Below, piece by piece: positions 12,314 to 23,115 of a DNA stretch of 64,000 nucleotides. The notes below the pieces were generated by a model. The model was given only the letters and a program-made list of their open reading frames with translations. It was not told where the DNA came from and made no database searches. The stretch's first letter is position 1. Each line of letters opens with the position of its first letter. Location: contig OX422223.1 of assembly GCA_949130495.1 (NCBI GenBank), positions 75,018,751-75,082,750 on the forward strand, in the 5' to 3' direction. The stretch comes from Sambucus nigra. Taxonomy: Eukaryota > Streptophyta > Magnoliopsida > Dipsacales > Adoxaceae. The translations under genes were made by a program, and so were the position numbers.

Positions 12314-12694
12314 ATATGTTAGGCCCGTAGGATCTAATTTTAATTTTCCTACTATGTATTGGGTTTGATTATATAGGATTCCCATGGGATCATGCTATGT
12401 TTTAGAGGCCTTTAATGGAGTTTCAAAGAAGTAAGTCAAGACGAAAATTAAGAGCTAAGGAAGAAAGAATAGAAAAAAAGATTAACGGTGTATCGGGTGA
12501 ACCAACAGGCCGCTAGAGAGGTTGTCCTGGCCCCCTATAGAGGGGTTAGGACAGTTATAGTGGCTAAACACTACCGCTATAACAGTGGTCAACTGTCAAC
12601 AAGGAAGGAAGAGATTGGGATTTTTTTTCCGGAAGACGTTTCTTTAGTGAATTTTGTTTAAGGGATTTTTCTTCACCACTTTTCTTCTACAATA
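12314..12694 (+). other. Copia A leader continued, with a dyad-rich segment
   Basis: The first ~165 bp match the second leader (TTTTCCTACTATGTATTGGG and following). From about 12495 to 12600 the sequence is rich in short complementary words (CCCCCTATAGAGGGG, CCGCTATAACAGTGG), unlike its surroundings. No coding sequence. Confidence 0.5.
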
Positions 12695-13934
12695 AGGACT
12701 ATTTCCCAGTATGTGAGTTTTTAAATAAAACCAAATTTTTCTCGAAAATTATCCAACTTTTAATTATGCACCAAACCAAGTTGTGAAAACCAATTCTTAC
12801 TTTAAACAAAATTTATCTGGATTAATCCTAAACATGCATCTAGTGATTAAATCAAGTAAAATAAAGTAAAGAATACTCACAACGCCGAATGTACGAGGAA
12901 AAAACCCAAAAATGGGAAAACAACCTCGGACGGCCCAAGCCAGACAATCACTATGAACAAAGATTTTACAAAGGCAGATTATCCTTACTCAATGACTCGA
13001 TCCCCACGGGTCTTGACGCTCCTTCTGATCTTTAACCATTCTTCAATAGTGCCCACGCAGAAATTCTGTCTTCCAAGATATATGTCCACAACAAACGCGT
13101 CCACGTATGTCTCAGTGTCCACCGAATGGCTTTAATTCGTCTACGATGTCTAACAAGAAGTCCTTCTCTTTTCTTCACCGCAAAACCCTTGTGTTCAGTG
13201 ATAGAACAAACTTCTTGCTGTCGCAAGATCACTTAAACATATAAGAATGATAACTCGAATCTTTGCAAACTCTAAGGATGTGTTTATGCTTTTTAAATAT
13301 TAGAAAACATGTGCAAACAACGTACTGGATTGTATACTGTTTTTCCATAATGCACACTTACGAAACTCTGATATCAACACGCTTTAAATAAGATTTAAAC
13401 GCCGCCTGAAAAACCATGTCATTCGAACGATAATGCCACGTCGTTCGCGCGACATGAACATCTCGTTCGAATGAGATCCTTATGTCATTTGAATGAGCTG
13501 GCTTGTCAATTTGACTTTTAGTTCAAAACGTCTCTTTTAAAGGAGATCCAAATTAGTCAAACTCTATTTCGAGTATATCAGAATAAAACGTAGTGTAAAT
13601 CTTTAAAAACATTTTAAAATATTTTTCTTTATAAAAATACATCCTTATCTTTTATAAAAACAATTCCGAGCACCATTAATTATACGCATTCATACCTGGA
13701 TGATCTCGGAATGCAATTATCTTTAAAGACGATTAAACTTGCACCAATTAAACTTCGGCATGATAAATTCTTTGAAGCTTTGCCGCAACGTCTTCAATTT
13801 TCTTCAATGCGTCATAGACCAAGTGGGATCGTGACAAAATAAAAATCTCCATATGACATATTACAAACACAGTTTTGTTCACGGAATTAAGTCAAAACAA
13901 TACAGGGACTCAAATTGAAATTTATGTCCTTACA
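12695..13934 (-). repeat. Solo LTR of the copia B family
   Basis: It aligns end to end with the LTRs at 39704-41281 and 55404-56918. Shared landmarks are GTACGAGGAAAA, CCTCGGACGG, CTTGACGC, GTCCAC words, a TTCGAA array, GCATTCATACC, and the end ATTGAAATTTATGTCCTTACA. Flanks CAATA (12690-12694) and CAATG (13935-13939) match at four of five bases. No internal region is attached, so it is a solo LTR left by LTR-LTR recombination. The small open frames inside (around 12953-13232) are non-coding. Confidence 0.75.
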
Positions 13935-14620
13935 CAATGAGTCCATTCTAACAAGATATTTAGTCCATAATGGAAAGGGACTTTGAGTCATGTTTGATTT
14001 TTATTTGAAATTATTTATATTTGCATTTCTCTTGGTTGTTTTTTATTACATAATTTCGGGTGCTAATTAATTGGTTAATTAAAGACACCCTGTTTTATGG
14101 ACAATATGGTTTATTATTTTGAGATCGGCCTAGATCACTATTTTTCTTGAAAATATTTTATTTATTCTTTTCTAATTTGAATTTAACCAGGTAATTAATT
14201 TAAAGGTATAAGTTAATTTGTGGCATTCAAGTTTATTTTAATTCTAAAATGGTTTTATTTTTAGAAAGTTAAAATAGTGAGATCGGGAAATTTAGTATGT
14301 ACAAGTAAATTAGAAGTTACCTAATAATTAATTCGAGCATATAGAATTGGAAAAATTCTTTTTCAAAATACCTCATGTTTTAAAATATTATGTAAGACAG
14401 GGGTTCAACATAAATCCCAGGGTCTCCATTGGTGTTTCAAGAATGTGATGTTATATAAATTCCTCACGTTAGCTTGTCTGGTCCCCCAACGAATGGAATT
14501 ATACCACGACATCTGGTATTCTTAAAATTATAAAGTGATGATTATTAGAATTAGAATGTGAGCGAGTTCCATCCCCCCTCCCCCAACAAACGGAGAATTT
14601 CTTACCAAATAGGTTCAAAT
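13935..14620. other. No gene; AT-rich spacer, probably copia A leader or unknown repeat
   Basis: I see no open frame, and no similarity to other parts of the window. Confidence 0.4.
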
Positions 14621-17600
14621 TTCTAACGCCCCGACCCGAATTTATGGGTTATCCATAGTCAACTCGGTCCGACCCGAGTATTAGGTGTGAAATGCAATGA
14701 AACAACCTAAATAATGTTGCTAGTCCAATTTTATTTTAATAAATGTTTCACCTATTTAGTCTGCGATTCTAGTTTCAAAATAAACAACGTGAGGGACCCA
14801 TGGGGAGCACCCAGAAGTCCAAGCCTGCAGAGCTACTAACTTAAATAAAAATAAGAATACTTACCTGTATAACGATCTCAAAATAATAAACCGCACCCCG
14901 CCTGCGAGGATATGAGACAATGCCCAGTGAAAATATACAAATGCATTATAGAAACAAACGACAGAAAGAATACTCACACGCTACAACTAAATGCATGCAA
15001 AAATATGTATGTATCCACATATGTATAGATTTGAAAATAAATGTTCCAATACATAAACCGTTTTACTTCCGATGTCCAAATTAATTTAGCTTAATCTTAT
15101 AGAGATTTCCTTTATTCACCCTTCGCATTTTCTCACTTTATTTAGCACACCCGGTTCGACACTAGAAACTATTACGCTTGACTTATCCGAACACATTCCG
15201 TTACCGAAATCACTCCTTCTTATTTATTTCAATACGCTTTAGGATTTTTATTGAAATTCACCCTTTCAACACATGCAAACATCATGTATAAAACACTTCT
15301 TTAATCTTTAAAAATACTTCTACGACACATCCTTGTGCTAATTATGGGTTTAACTGCATTATCCACTTACTTTATCTTTTTCCTTTCTTTACGGACATTA
15401 ATTAATTTGACACATACTTGTCCATTTTAACCTTTAGCATGACATTTATTTATTAATTCAAGTTAGGTTGTATTAACACATTATACCACACAACCCATTT
15501 CTTGACATGTTCCATATTCCTTTTATCTTTTCTCGAAATCTTTCAATATCGCATACTTTAACGAGCTCCACACCGCCGGCTATGCGCACCATATGCTCTG
15601 ATCAGTAGTTTTGGGCCATTCACCTTAGGGCTCCAGGCCCTTCTTTCTTATCTCGATGTCATCCGAGTTCCTTTTAATGTGTTTTAATATTTTACAAATT
15701 TTCACATTATCCCCTTTTTCTTGTTACCCGGCTAAAGCTAAAACCTGGCACTTTTGCGCCCATTTATGTTACACTTGAAAATTGACATTTCATGTCATTT
15801 ACACTTTAACCTTGATTTTTATTCCAAAAATCATATTCATTCAGCACCATCTTGCGTAACACCTTTTCTAACATTTTACCCACTTGTTTCCAAAATACTT
15901 TTACTCCATTTTCACAAGTATCGATTTCTCTCAAAACACTATTAAATTTCCATCCTAACTTCTTAAGTGTTTTACATTTTAACACCCTTTTCAACCTTGG
16001 GGTAATATTCTTATTAATTGGAAACACTATTATACCCTTAATTTCTTTTTTATTTCATAAGTGTTAATCCTTACAACATTACTAAGTTACACATACTAGC
16101 TTTTCTATGTTTACCCATTCACACTTAATGAATACTTTTATAAATTTTTCCCAAACAATACATTTCTTAACTTTATTTATTCAAGAAACCCAATTACACT
16201 TAAGATTACTTTTATAAGAAAATACCATTTCTTTCATTTTACAGGTAGTCTTATAACTTTATGCTTATCATATTTTTAACCCCCTTTTCACACACTTTGA
16301 GACTATAATTTTTAGATTTTTCTTTATTCGTGTTTAACCCCAATTAAATCTTCTTTAAAATTGTTCATACATTCAACAACCAAATACTACAAGTTTATAT
16401 GCATGGGAAGATGGATTTTAGACCTTAAAATCCTATTAAATGGGTGGAACACATTTTTCATTCTAGAAATTCATTACTCTTGCAAAAAAAAGTTATTTTC
16501 AAGACATAAAGGACATTTAATTTCTTCAAACTCAACAAGTGCCTATTTTTTATAAAATCATCATTTTTGCAAGAAACATTATTTCACTAATGTTTTCAAA
16601 ATAATTCATCATTTCCAAACATTTTATTCCATAAAATGCTTAACACCAATTCTTCTAGAAAATACACCATTTTCATAAAACACCAACTTTTAATATTTTA
16701 AAAATTAAAATATTTACTCATTCTTTGTTTTCAACAAAATATCATTTTTTTCAACATTTTTATTTCATAAAAATATTTATTATATTCTACACACTAATTA
16801 CACCATTTAACTAAATGCACCCTATTCAAATAGTCTAACTACAAGACTACAAATGTGCAAAATAAATATTACATTAAGAGTAAGGTAATCTACCTCTAAT
16901 GGCTCTAATGGTGGTAGAAATGTTGGTGTAGGAGGAGCCACCCCCACCTCCAAAGATGACCTTAAGGGGTTACCAAATTCGTCCTCCCAAAAACTCCAAA
17001 ATGTTCTTCTTCTAAGCTTCCAAGCAAGACCCACTTCAACTCCATGAAAATCTACCTTCATCTTCTCCAAAAGTCCCCCTAACTCCAAACCAGAATTCAT
17101 AGTTATTCTTTATCAATGGTGGAAATAGGTATTTTAGACTTTGACATGGTGGGATATTACATCAAATAGTGGTGGAATGGTGATTTGGTGGTGGGGGGAG
17201 GTGGAAGACCACCCACCTCTCTCCCTATATCTCTCCTTCTTCCATTTTCTCCCAACACCAAATCACCCCAAATAACTTAAACAACCCTTAATAAAACCTC
17301 CTTAATGGACAAAAATCCCATTTTTCCCCTTCTGGACTGATCTGGGTTCGACAGCTCAAAGATCTAATAGTTGAGATTGTGGCAGTGCACAAGGACAACC
17401 GAGATTAAAAATTCAATCTATGACGTTCGAACAACTACCCTATGTCATTAGAATTATAGATCACGGGACCCTTCGCACGACCTGCTACTGTAAGTCAATA
17501 GCACGTCGTTAGAATCCCTGTATCTCGCGACCTTTCTCGCAACTTACCCTTATCGTTTGAACGATATACCATTGTCATTTGAACGACCCATTTTCTTCTT

Positions 17601-17712
17601 CTTTTATTTTTATCCAATTTTTACCCCCAATTCTCCTATAATTATAATTAACTCCTCCTCATTTATAATCCATATATAATTTAGTTCACTTTTTGGGAGA
17701 GGGTATTACGAA
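14621..17712 (-). repeat. Probable solo LTR, chromovirus (Tekay/Del) type
   Basis: It starts TTCTAACGCCCCGACCCG and ends GGGTATTACGAA, so its termini are imperfect inverted copies. Plant chromovirus LTRs commonly begin TGTAACGCCCCG. The left part has the same style as the other large LTRs here, and a TTCGAA/GTTCGAAC word cluster lies at 17.42-17.59 kb. GTTCA occurs at 14613-14617 and at 17713-17717, but on the left it sits three bases short of the edge, so the target duplication is uncertain. A 92-aa minus frame (17100-16822) may be a chance leader ORF. Confidence 0.55.
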
Positions 17713-18049
17713 GTTCAGGGAATGAACCGATATTATACACTTAAATATAATTAATGATAAATACAATTGAAAAATAAAAATATGTTTAGTTCAAGGTGGG
17801 TGAGTTAAGATCCTAACAATAAATATCATTATATAAAGGAACTAGGGTGTTCGAAGGGATTTTACTTTTAAAATGGAGGTGAGTGCCACTTTAAAATTAA
17901 ATCGAAGTTAAATTCATACATGTTTATTTTGAAATTAATTCACTTTTCAAAATTTGTGATTCTTATATTTCGAAATGGGATTTTCATTCAACCCACTTTA
18001 TTTTATCTTAAATGACAATAAACTTACCAACATGAACTATATAGACTAG

Positions 18050-18627
18050 AAAAAAAAAAGTAGACATTGTCCTTCCTATTGAGGACTTTAAGTTTATTTT
18101 GACTAAGACCTACCCTACCAAGACTGAAGAAGGCGCACCCGAAAGGGATATCCAAGCCTATCAAAGGTATAAAAAGGCTGACCAGATAGTTCCCTTCTAC
18201 TTATTAGCCTCTATGACCAATGTGTTGCAACACTAGCAGCATCACATGTCTAGTACTTATAACATGAATATGAACCTCGAGGACTTGTTTGAGGATCAAA
18301 TCGTGTCACAAGTTTGGATAATATGGCAAGGATTGTTAAAACTAGGATGGTAGATAATACTCCCATATATGACCATGTTATTAAAATGACGTGTATCTTA
18401 GGAGAAGTAAAGGTGCTTGGATTTAAAATCGATGGGGAAACTCAGATTAATTTTATGCTCCAATCACTGTCGGAGTCCTTTAAACGATTTTACCTGAACT
18501 ATTCTATGAACAAACATAATTACTCTCTGGAGAAACTTATTAAATAACTCTAAGGTCTGAAGAATATCACTAAGAAAAAGGGTATTATTCAGGTTATTAA
18601 CAAATTACCATTTATTTTTCTTGCAAG

Positions 18628-18628
<1 letters not shown>
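18050..18628 (+). pseudogene. Copia A gag (UBN2-like)
   Basis: The 77-aa open piece at 18314-18547 has the conserved copia gag pattern: DHVIKMTCILGEVKVLGFKI, then MLQSLSESFKRFYLNYSMNK and LEKLIK. Upstream (18050-18310) further gag residues appear with stops and a frame change (APERDIQAYQRYKKAD). A zinc knuckle expected after the lysine-rich tract is barely recognisable (HCKSSGHYKKQ-like reading near 18750). This is the particle protein; this copy is dead. Confidence 0.8.
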
Positions 18629-18629
<1 letters not shown>

Positions 18630-18659
<30 letters not shown>

Positions 18660-18665
18660 AAGAAG
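18630..18665 (+). repeat. (GAA)n microsatellite in the gag lysine stretch
   Basis: About twelve GAA/AGA units lie where related copia gags have a short lysine run, probably a slippage expansion of an AAG-rich coding tract. Confidence 0.85.
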
Positions 18666-18849
18666 GGAAAGTATCAACACAACCTATGGTTGTTAAAAAA
18701 AATGTATGCCCCAGGTATCAAGTATGAAGGTGAAAGTCAACTGTCATATGTACAAATCGTCAGGACATTATAAGAAGCAACGTTCGATCTCCATAACAAC
18801 GAAAATTTAGAAATGGTAATTTTTCCTTAGTCAATGAGACATGTTTTGT

Positions 18850-19215
18850 GGTAAAATATACTAGTACCTGGTGTGTAGATTTGGGATCCACTAATCATGT
18901 TTGTAATTATTTGTCGGGTTCCAGGTTACCCAGGAACTCAGTGAGGGAGAAATATTTCTATTAATGGGTGATCACAAGAAATCAGCAGTTTTAGCCTTAG
19001 GAAATTTAGCTTTAAATTTTAGTGATGACAATAAGTTAATATTAGTGGGTTGTTTTTATGTTCCTAGAATTATAATAAATTTTATTTCTACTTCTGAATT
19101 AGTTTTGAATTGTTATTTGGTTCATTTTAATAAAGGTGTGTTTATCAAAAATGGTAAATTTGTTATCTCCTCTAGTACATTTGAAAATGATCTTTTTATT
19201 ATAAGACATGCATAA
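18850..19215 (+). pseudogene. Copia A protease and pre-integrase region
   Basis: The reading WCVDLGSTNHVCNYL near 18870-18915 is the copia protease active site; the usual D-S-G is D-L-G here. After a stop, the 83-aa open piece at 18964-19215 continues with MGDHKKSAVLALGNLALNF and CFYVPRIIINFISTSELV, the normal second half of the copia protease. Confidence 0.75.
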
Positions 19216-20552
19216 TCATTATTGTTAAATACTGACATGAGTAACTTAAATGGACATAAGCTAAAGTGAAAAGAACCTTCTAAGTTAAATCAATCACATC
19301 TTTGACACTTACTCTTAGGTCAGTTTAATTTTCAAAAGAATTAAAAGACTAGTTATCAATGGTCAATTGAGTTCATTGGAAGTGAAATAACTTATAGTAT
19401 GTGAATCCAGGTTACAAGATAAAATGACCAAGGGGACTTTCACGGACAAGGGATATAGAGCCAAAGATAGAATTGGCTCTTTTATATTTGTGTGGCCCTA
19501 TAAAAATCCGAGCAAGATGAATTTATGAGTACTTCATCACTTTCATTGTTGTCTACTCAAGATTTATATATGTTTACCTTATGCATCATAAGTCTGGAGC
19601 CTTTGATATGTTCAAAGTGTATAAGGATGATATGGAGAGTGGATATGGTAAAATAATCCAAACTCAAGGATCTGATTAGCAGTGGGAAAGTTTAGGAATC
19701 ACTTATCAGTTGTGGTGATTACATCCATAGTGTCTACATCGGACACTCCACAACAAAATGGTGAGCTAAAAGAAGGAACATGACTTTTTTTTAACATGGT
19801 TATATCCATGATGAGTTATTCGAGTCTATCGGATTCCTTTTAGGTTTTTTCATTAGAGATGGTTATATACTTACTAAACTTAGTTCTTTTTAGATCGATG
19901 TCAATAACTCCTACAGAACTGTGGACTGGGCCTATAACTAGTCTAGGTCATGTTAGGATTTGGGGTTTCACAGCACACGTACTATGGAAGGAGTTGGGGA
20001 AGTTGGAATTGGTGAAGGTTCTATGTCTCTTTTTAAGTTACTCAAAAGGAACTAAGGTGGTCAATTTTATGATCCTAATGACCAAAGAGTATTTTTAGCA
20101 CAAATTCTCGATACTTAGAGGAATATAATATGATAGACTACAAGCCTAAGAGCAATATTATATTTTAAGATCTAAGAGAACAACCAAGTAATTGATTTTG
20201 AACCACCCACATAGGATAAAATGAAATTTGATATCAATAGTACATTGTCTAACGGTAGTGGATGTATTATCAATGATCGGGATACACGTGTCACTTATTC
20301 TCGACCATAAGTTCAACCACATCATATTGTAAGAGTCAAGTGATAACTTGATAGGTTCGTGTATATGGTTGAACACTTCAGTGAGATCCTAGGGGAGCAT
20401 GAAATGGATCCTGGAAACGATAATGAGGCACTCAAAGTCAAAGACTTAGATCTTTAGCTAAAGTCTATAAATACTGATACAGATTCGATGTTGAGAAAAG
20501 GTTTATTAAGAAAGAGGGGATAAGCTATGAGTAAACCTTCTCGTCGGTAGCC
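19216..20552 (+). pseudogene. Copia A integrase and beginning of reverse transcriptase
   Basis: The GAG_pre-integrase and catalytic core can be followed only in fragments with many stops. The motif TPQQNGELKEGT lies near 19750. The 79-aa open piece at 19859-20098 has the integrase tail: YLLNLVLFRSMSITPTELW, then HVRIWG and LVKVLCLFLSYSKGTK. From about 20340 to 20552 the RT N-terminus is readable in pieces (EHEMDPGNDNEA), with an internal deletion. The RT then stops abruptly at the CACTA insertion and resumes at 32504. Confidence 0.75.
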
Positions 20553-20554
20553 AT

Positions 20555-20745
20555 CACTACACCAAAATGGAAAAATTGGCACCCTTTCAGCGGCCAGCCT
20601 TGTCACGGTCATTGACTGTGATAAAAAACACGCATTTTTTGTCACGGTCAATGACCGTGACAAGTACAGTTGTCACGGACTTGTCACGGTCATTGACCAT
20701 GGCAATTATAAAAAGTTGTCACGATTAATGACCGTGACAATTCTT
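20555..20745. repeat. Left TIR and subterminal repeats of outer CACTA
   Basis: After the TIR there are several copies of the half-site GTCACGGTCA and its complement TGACCGTGAC, spaced so that pairs form ~20-bp palindromes (20608-20735). In En/Spm such subterminal motifs bind the TNPA-type protein. Confidence 0.85.
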
Positions 20746-20848
20746 TCAGCAAAAACCCTTTCCCCTCCTTTTTCCCTCACTAATTTCTTTCCCTCCAATT
20801 TCCCTCTCTCTCTACGCGCTGTTCTCACACTCTCTCTCTACTTTCAGG

Positions 20849-20896
<48 letters not shown>

Positions 20897-20929
20897 ATAT
20901 ATGTGTGTGTGTATATATATATGTGCGTG

Positions 20930-21140
20930 TGTGTGTGTGGTGCGGGAAGGGGGTGGGGGTGGGGGTGGGGAGAGGGGTGGGGAAGTGTGTGGGGGGGTGG
21001 GGGTGGGGGTGGGGTTGTTTGTGTGTGTGTGTGGTGGGGGAAGGGGGTGAGACAAGGTGGGGGGTGGGGGAAGGTATGGGGGTGCGTGGTGGGGTAAGGG
21101 GGTGGGGTTGCATGTGTGTGTGTGTGTATGTGCGCGTGTG
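20930..21140 (+). repeat. G-rich (GGGGTG)n / (GT)n tract in outer CACTA
   Basis: G is heavily biased to the plus strand, with many runs of three to seven G separated by T or short TG stretches. A (CT)n tract (20849-20889) lies just before it. Long open frames on both strands across this tract are low-complexity artefacts. Confidence 0.85.
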
Positions 21141-21144
21141 TGTA

Positions 21145-21365
21145 CACTACACCAAAATGGCCAAATTGTCACCTTTCAGCCGGCCAGCCTTGTCAAGGTC
21201 ATTGATCGTGATAAAAAACACGCGTTTTTTGTCACGGTCATTGACCTTGACATGACCGTGACAACTAATTGTCACGGTCATGGACCGTGACAAGACCGTG
21301 ATAAATTTACTTGTCACGGACTTGTCACGGTCAATGACCTTGACACGATCGTGACAATGTTAACA
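21145..21365. repeat. Left TIR and subterminal palindromes of inner CACTA
   Basis: Repeated GTCACGGTCA / TGACCGTGAC half-sites with small variants (AAGGTCATTGA, ATGGACCGTGAC) fill 21195-21360, matching the outer element's left end in order. Confidence 0.85.
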
Positions 21366-21411
21366 GCAAAAACCATTTCCCCCTTCTTTTTTCCCTCCCG
21401 CGCCGTTCCCT

Positions 21412-21438
21412 CCCTCTCTCTCTCTCTCTCTCGACGCT

Positions 21439-21484
<46 letters not shown>

Positions 21485-21734
21485 ATATATATGTTTGTGT
21501 GTATATATATGTGTGTATGTGTGCATATATGTGCGTGTGTGTGCATGTGTGAGGGGTGGGGCAGGGGGTGGGGCAGGGTGGGGTAGGGTGTGGGATGGGG
21601 TGGGGCAGGGGGTGGGGTGGGGTGTGTGTGGTGGGGGAGGGGGTGGGGTGGGGTGGGGTGTGTGTGTGTGTGTGTGTGTGGTGGTGTGTGGTGGGGGAGG
21701 GGGTAGTGGAGGGGGCAGGGGGTGGGGTGGGGTG

Positions 21735-21768
<34 letters not shown>

Positions 21769-21842
21769 AGGTGCGTAGGTGTGCGTAGGTGTGTGGCGGG
21801 GGGAGGGGGGGCAGGGGGTGGGGGTGGAGGTGGAGGTGGGGC
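21412..21842 (+). repeat. (CT)n, (GT)n and G-rich tracts in inner CACTA
   Basis: A (CT)n block at 21412-21478 is followed by (GT)n and then by GGGGTGGGG-type runs from about 21550 to 21842, nearly all G on the plus strand. Overlapping proline/histidine- or glycine/valine-rich open frames here are not genes. Confidence 0.85.
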
Positions 21843-23025
21843 ACCCATTTAATAACTTTTAAAATATTTGGAAAAAACATAATATTACAAAATTGAAACG
21901 AAATGGTATTGATGGAACTTACACATACATTATGTACTCTGCTCTTACGTTGAAAATTATTAGATAGAAAAAGAAAAATATAAATTGAGATAACCTTAGA
22001 ATCTAATTAGGCTAAAAATATAATGGCATCAACTAACATATATACACAACACTAAAAGTAGACATCAATTTTATAAATAATTGATAATAGTTGGATAATA
22101 ATTGGATAATAAACATCGGGAGGGGGTGGGGGTGGGGGTGGGTGGGGTTTTGAATATTATTTATATTTATATTTTTGGATATTATATACATTCAAAATAA
22201 ATAATTGATAATAGTTGGATAATAAATTGATAATAATTGAAATTTTCATTCAAAATAAATATTTCATTCAAAAATATTGGATAATAATTGATATTTTCAT
22301 TTAAATTGATAATAATTTTATTCATGAAATTAATTCAATTAGGTAAAACCCTAGATAATTTTTTAACAGAATTTGATAATATTATATAAAGTTTAGTAAA
22401 TTCACAAAATGTTGCCAATTGTATGTTTTTAGGAATATCATTAGTTAGAATCCATATACATGCATGTTGTTAGAAAGTCTTAAATTTAATTCTCACTTTA
22501 ATTTGTAGAATCTCTGTACTTGGTTGGATTTATCCCTTTATGATAATGAAATTTATGCTCCAATTATAATTATCTCATGTCATAATTTTATTGATAAACA
22601 ATATATGTAGTTGTCACGGTCGTGGAGGGGGGAGGGGGTGGGGGTGGGGGTGGGGTGGGTGGGGTGGGTGTGTGTGCGTAGGTGCGTAGATGTGCGTGTG
22701 TGTGTGGCGGGGGGAGGGGGCAGGGGTGGGGGTGGGGCACCCATTAAATAACTTTTAAAATATTTGGAAAAAACATAATATTACAAAATTGAAACGAAAT
22801 GGTATTGACGGAACTTACACATACATTATGTACTGTGCGCTTCCGTTGAAAATTATTAGATAGAAAAAGAAAAATATAAATATTGGATAATAATTGAAAT
22901 TTTCATTCGAAATAAATATTTCATTCAAAAATATTGGATAATAATTGATATTTTCATTTAAATTGATAATAATTTTATTCATGAAATTAATTCAATTAGG
23001 TAAAACCCTAGATAATTTTTTAACC
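21780..23025 (+). repeat. Direct duplication within inner CACTA
   Basis: 21790-21995 (GTGTGGCGGGGGGAGG, then GGGGCACCCATT and the following ~180 bp) recurs at 22690-22885. 22216-22368 (TTGGATAATAATTGATATTT and on to AACCCTAGATAATTTTTTAA) recurs at 22886-23022. The second copy lacks part of what separates these blocks in the first. The repeat lies just upstream of the TNP1-like gene, so it duplicated the leader/promoter side. Confidence 0.8.
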
Positions 23026-23115
23026 CTAGATAATTGTACTATTAACATTTTTTTTTATCTGTACTAATAACATTTTTTTATAGCAAAATTGTCTCCTTCA
23101 GATGTTAAGGCGAAG

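Noticed and set aside
16822..17100. 92-aa minus frame starting MNSGLELGGLLEKM
   Set aside because: It looks protein-like in composition but lies inside a putative LTR and has no recognisable domain. Not enough support for a gene call.
20716..21255. Long open frames on both strands (up to 179 aa)
   Set aside because: They cross CT, GT and G-rich simple repeats, and the peptides are low-complexity serine/leucine, glycine/valine or proline/histidine runs with no domain.
21314..21880. 188-aa minus and 139-aa plus open frames
   Set aside because: Same reason: translations of microsatellite and G-rich DNA in the inner CACTA leader.
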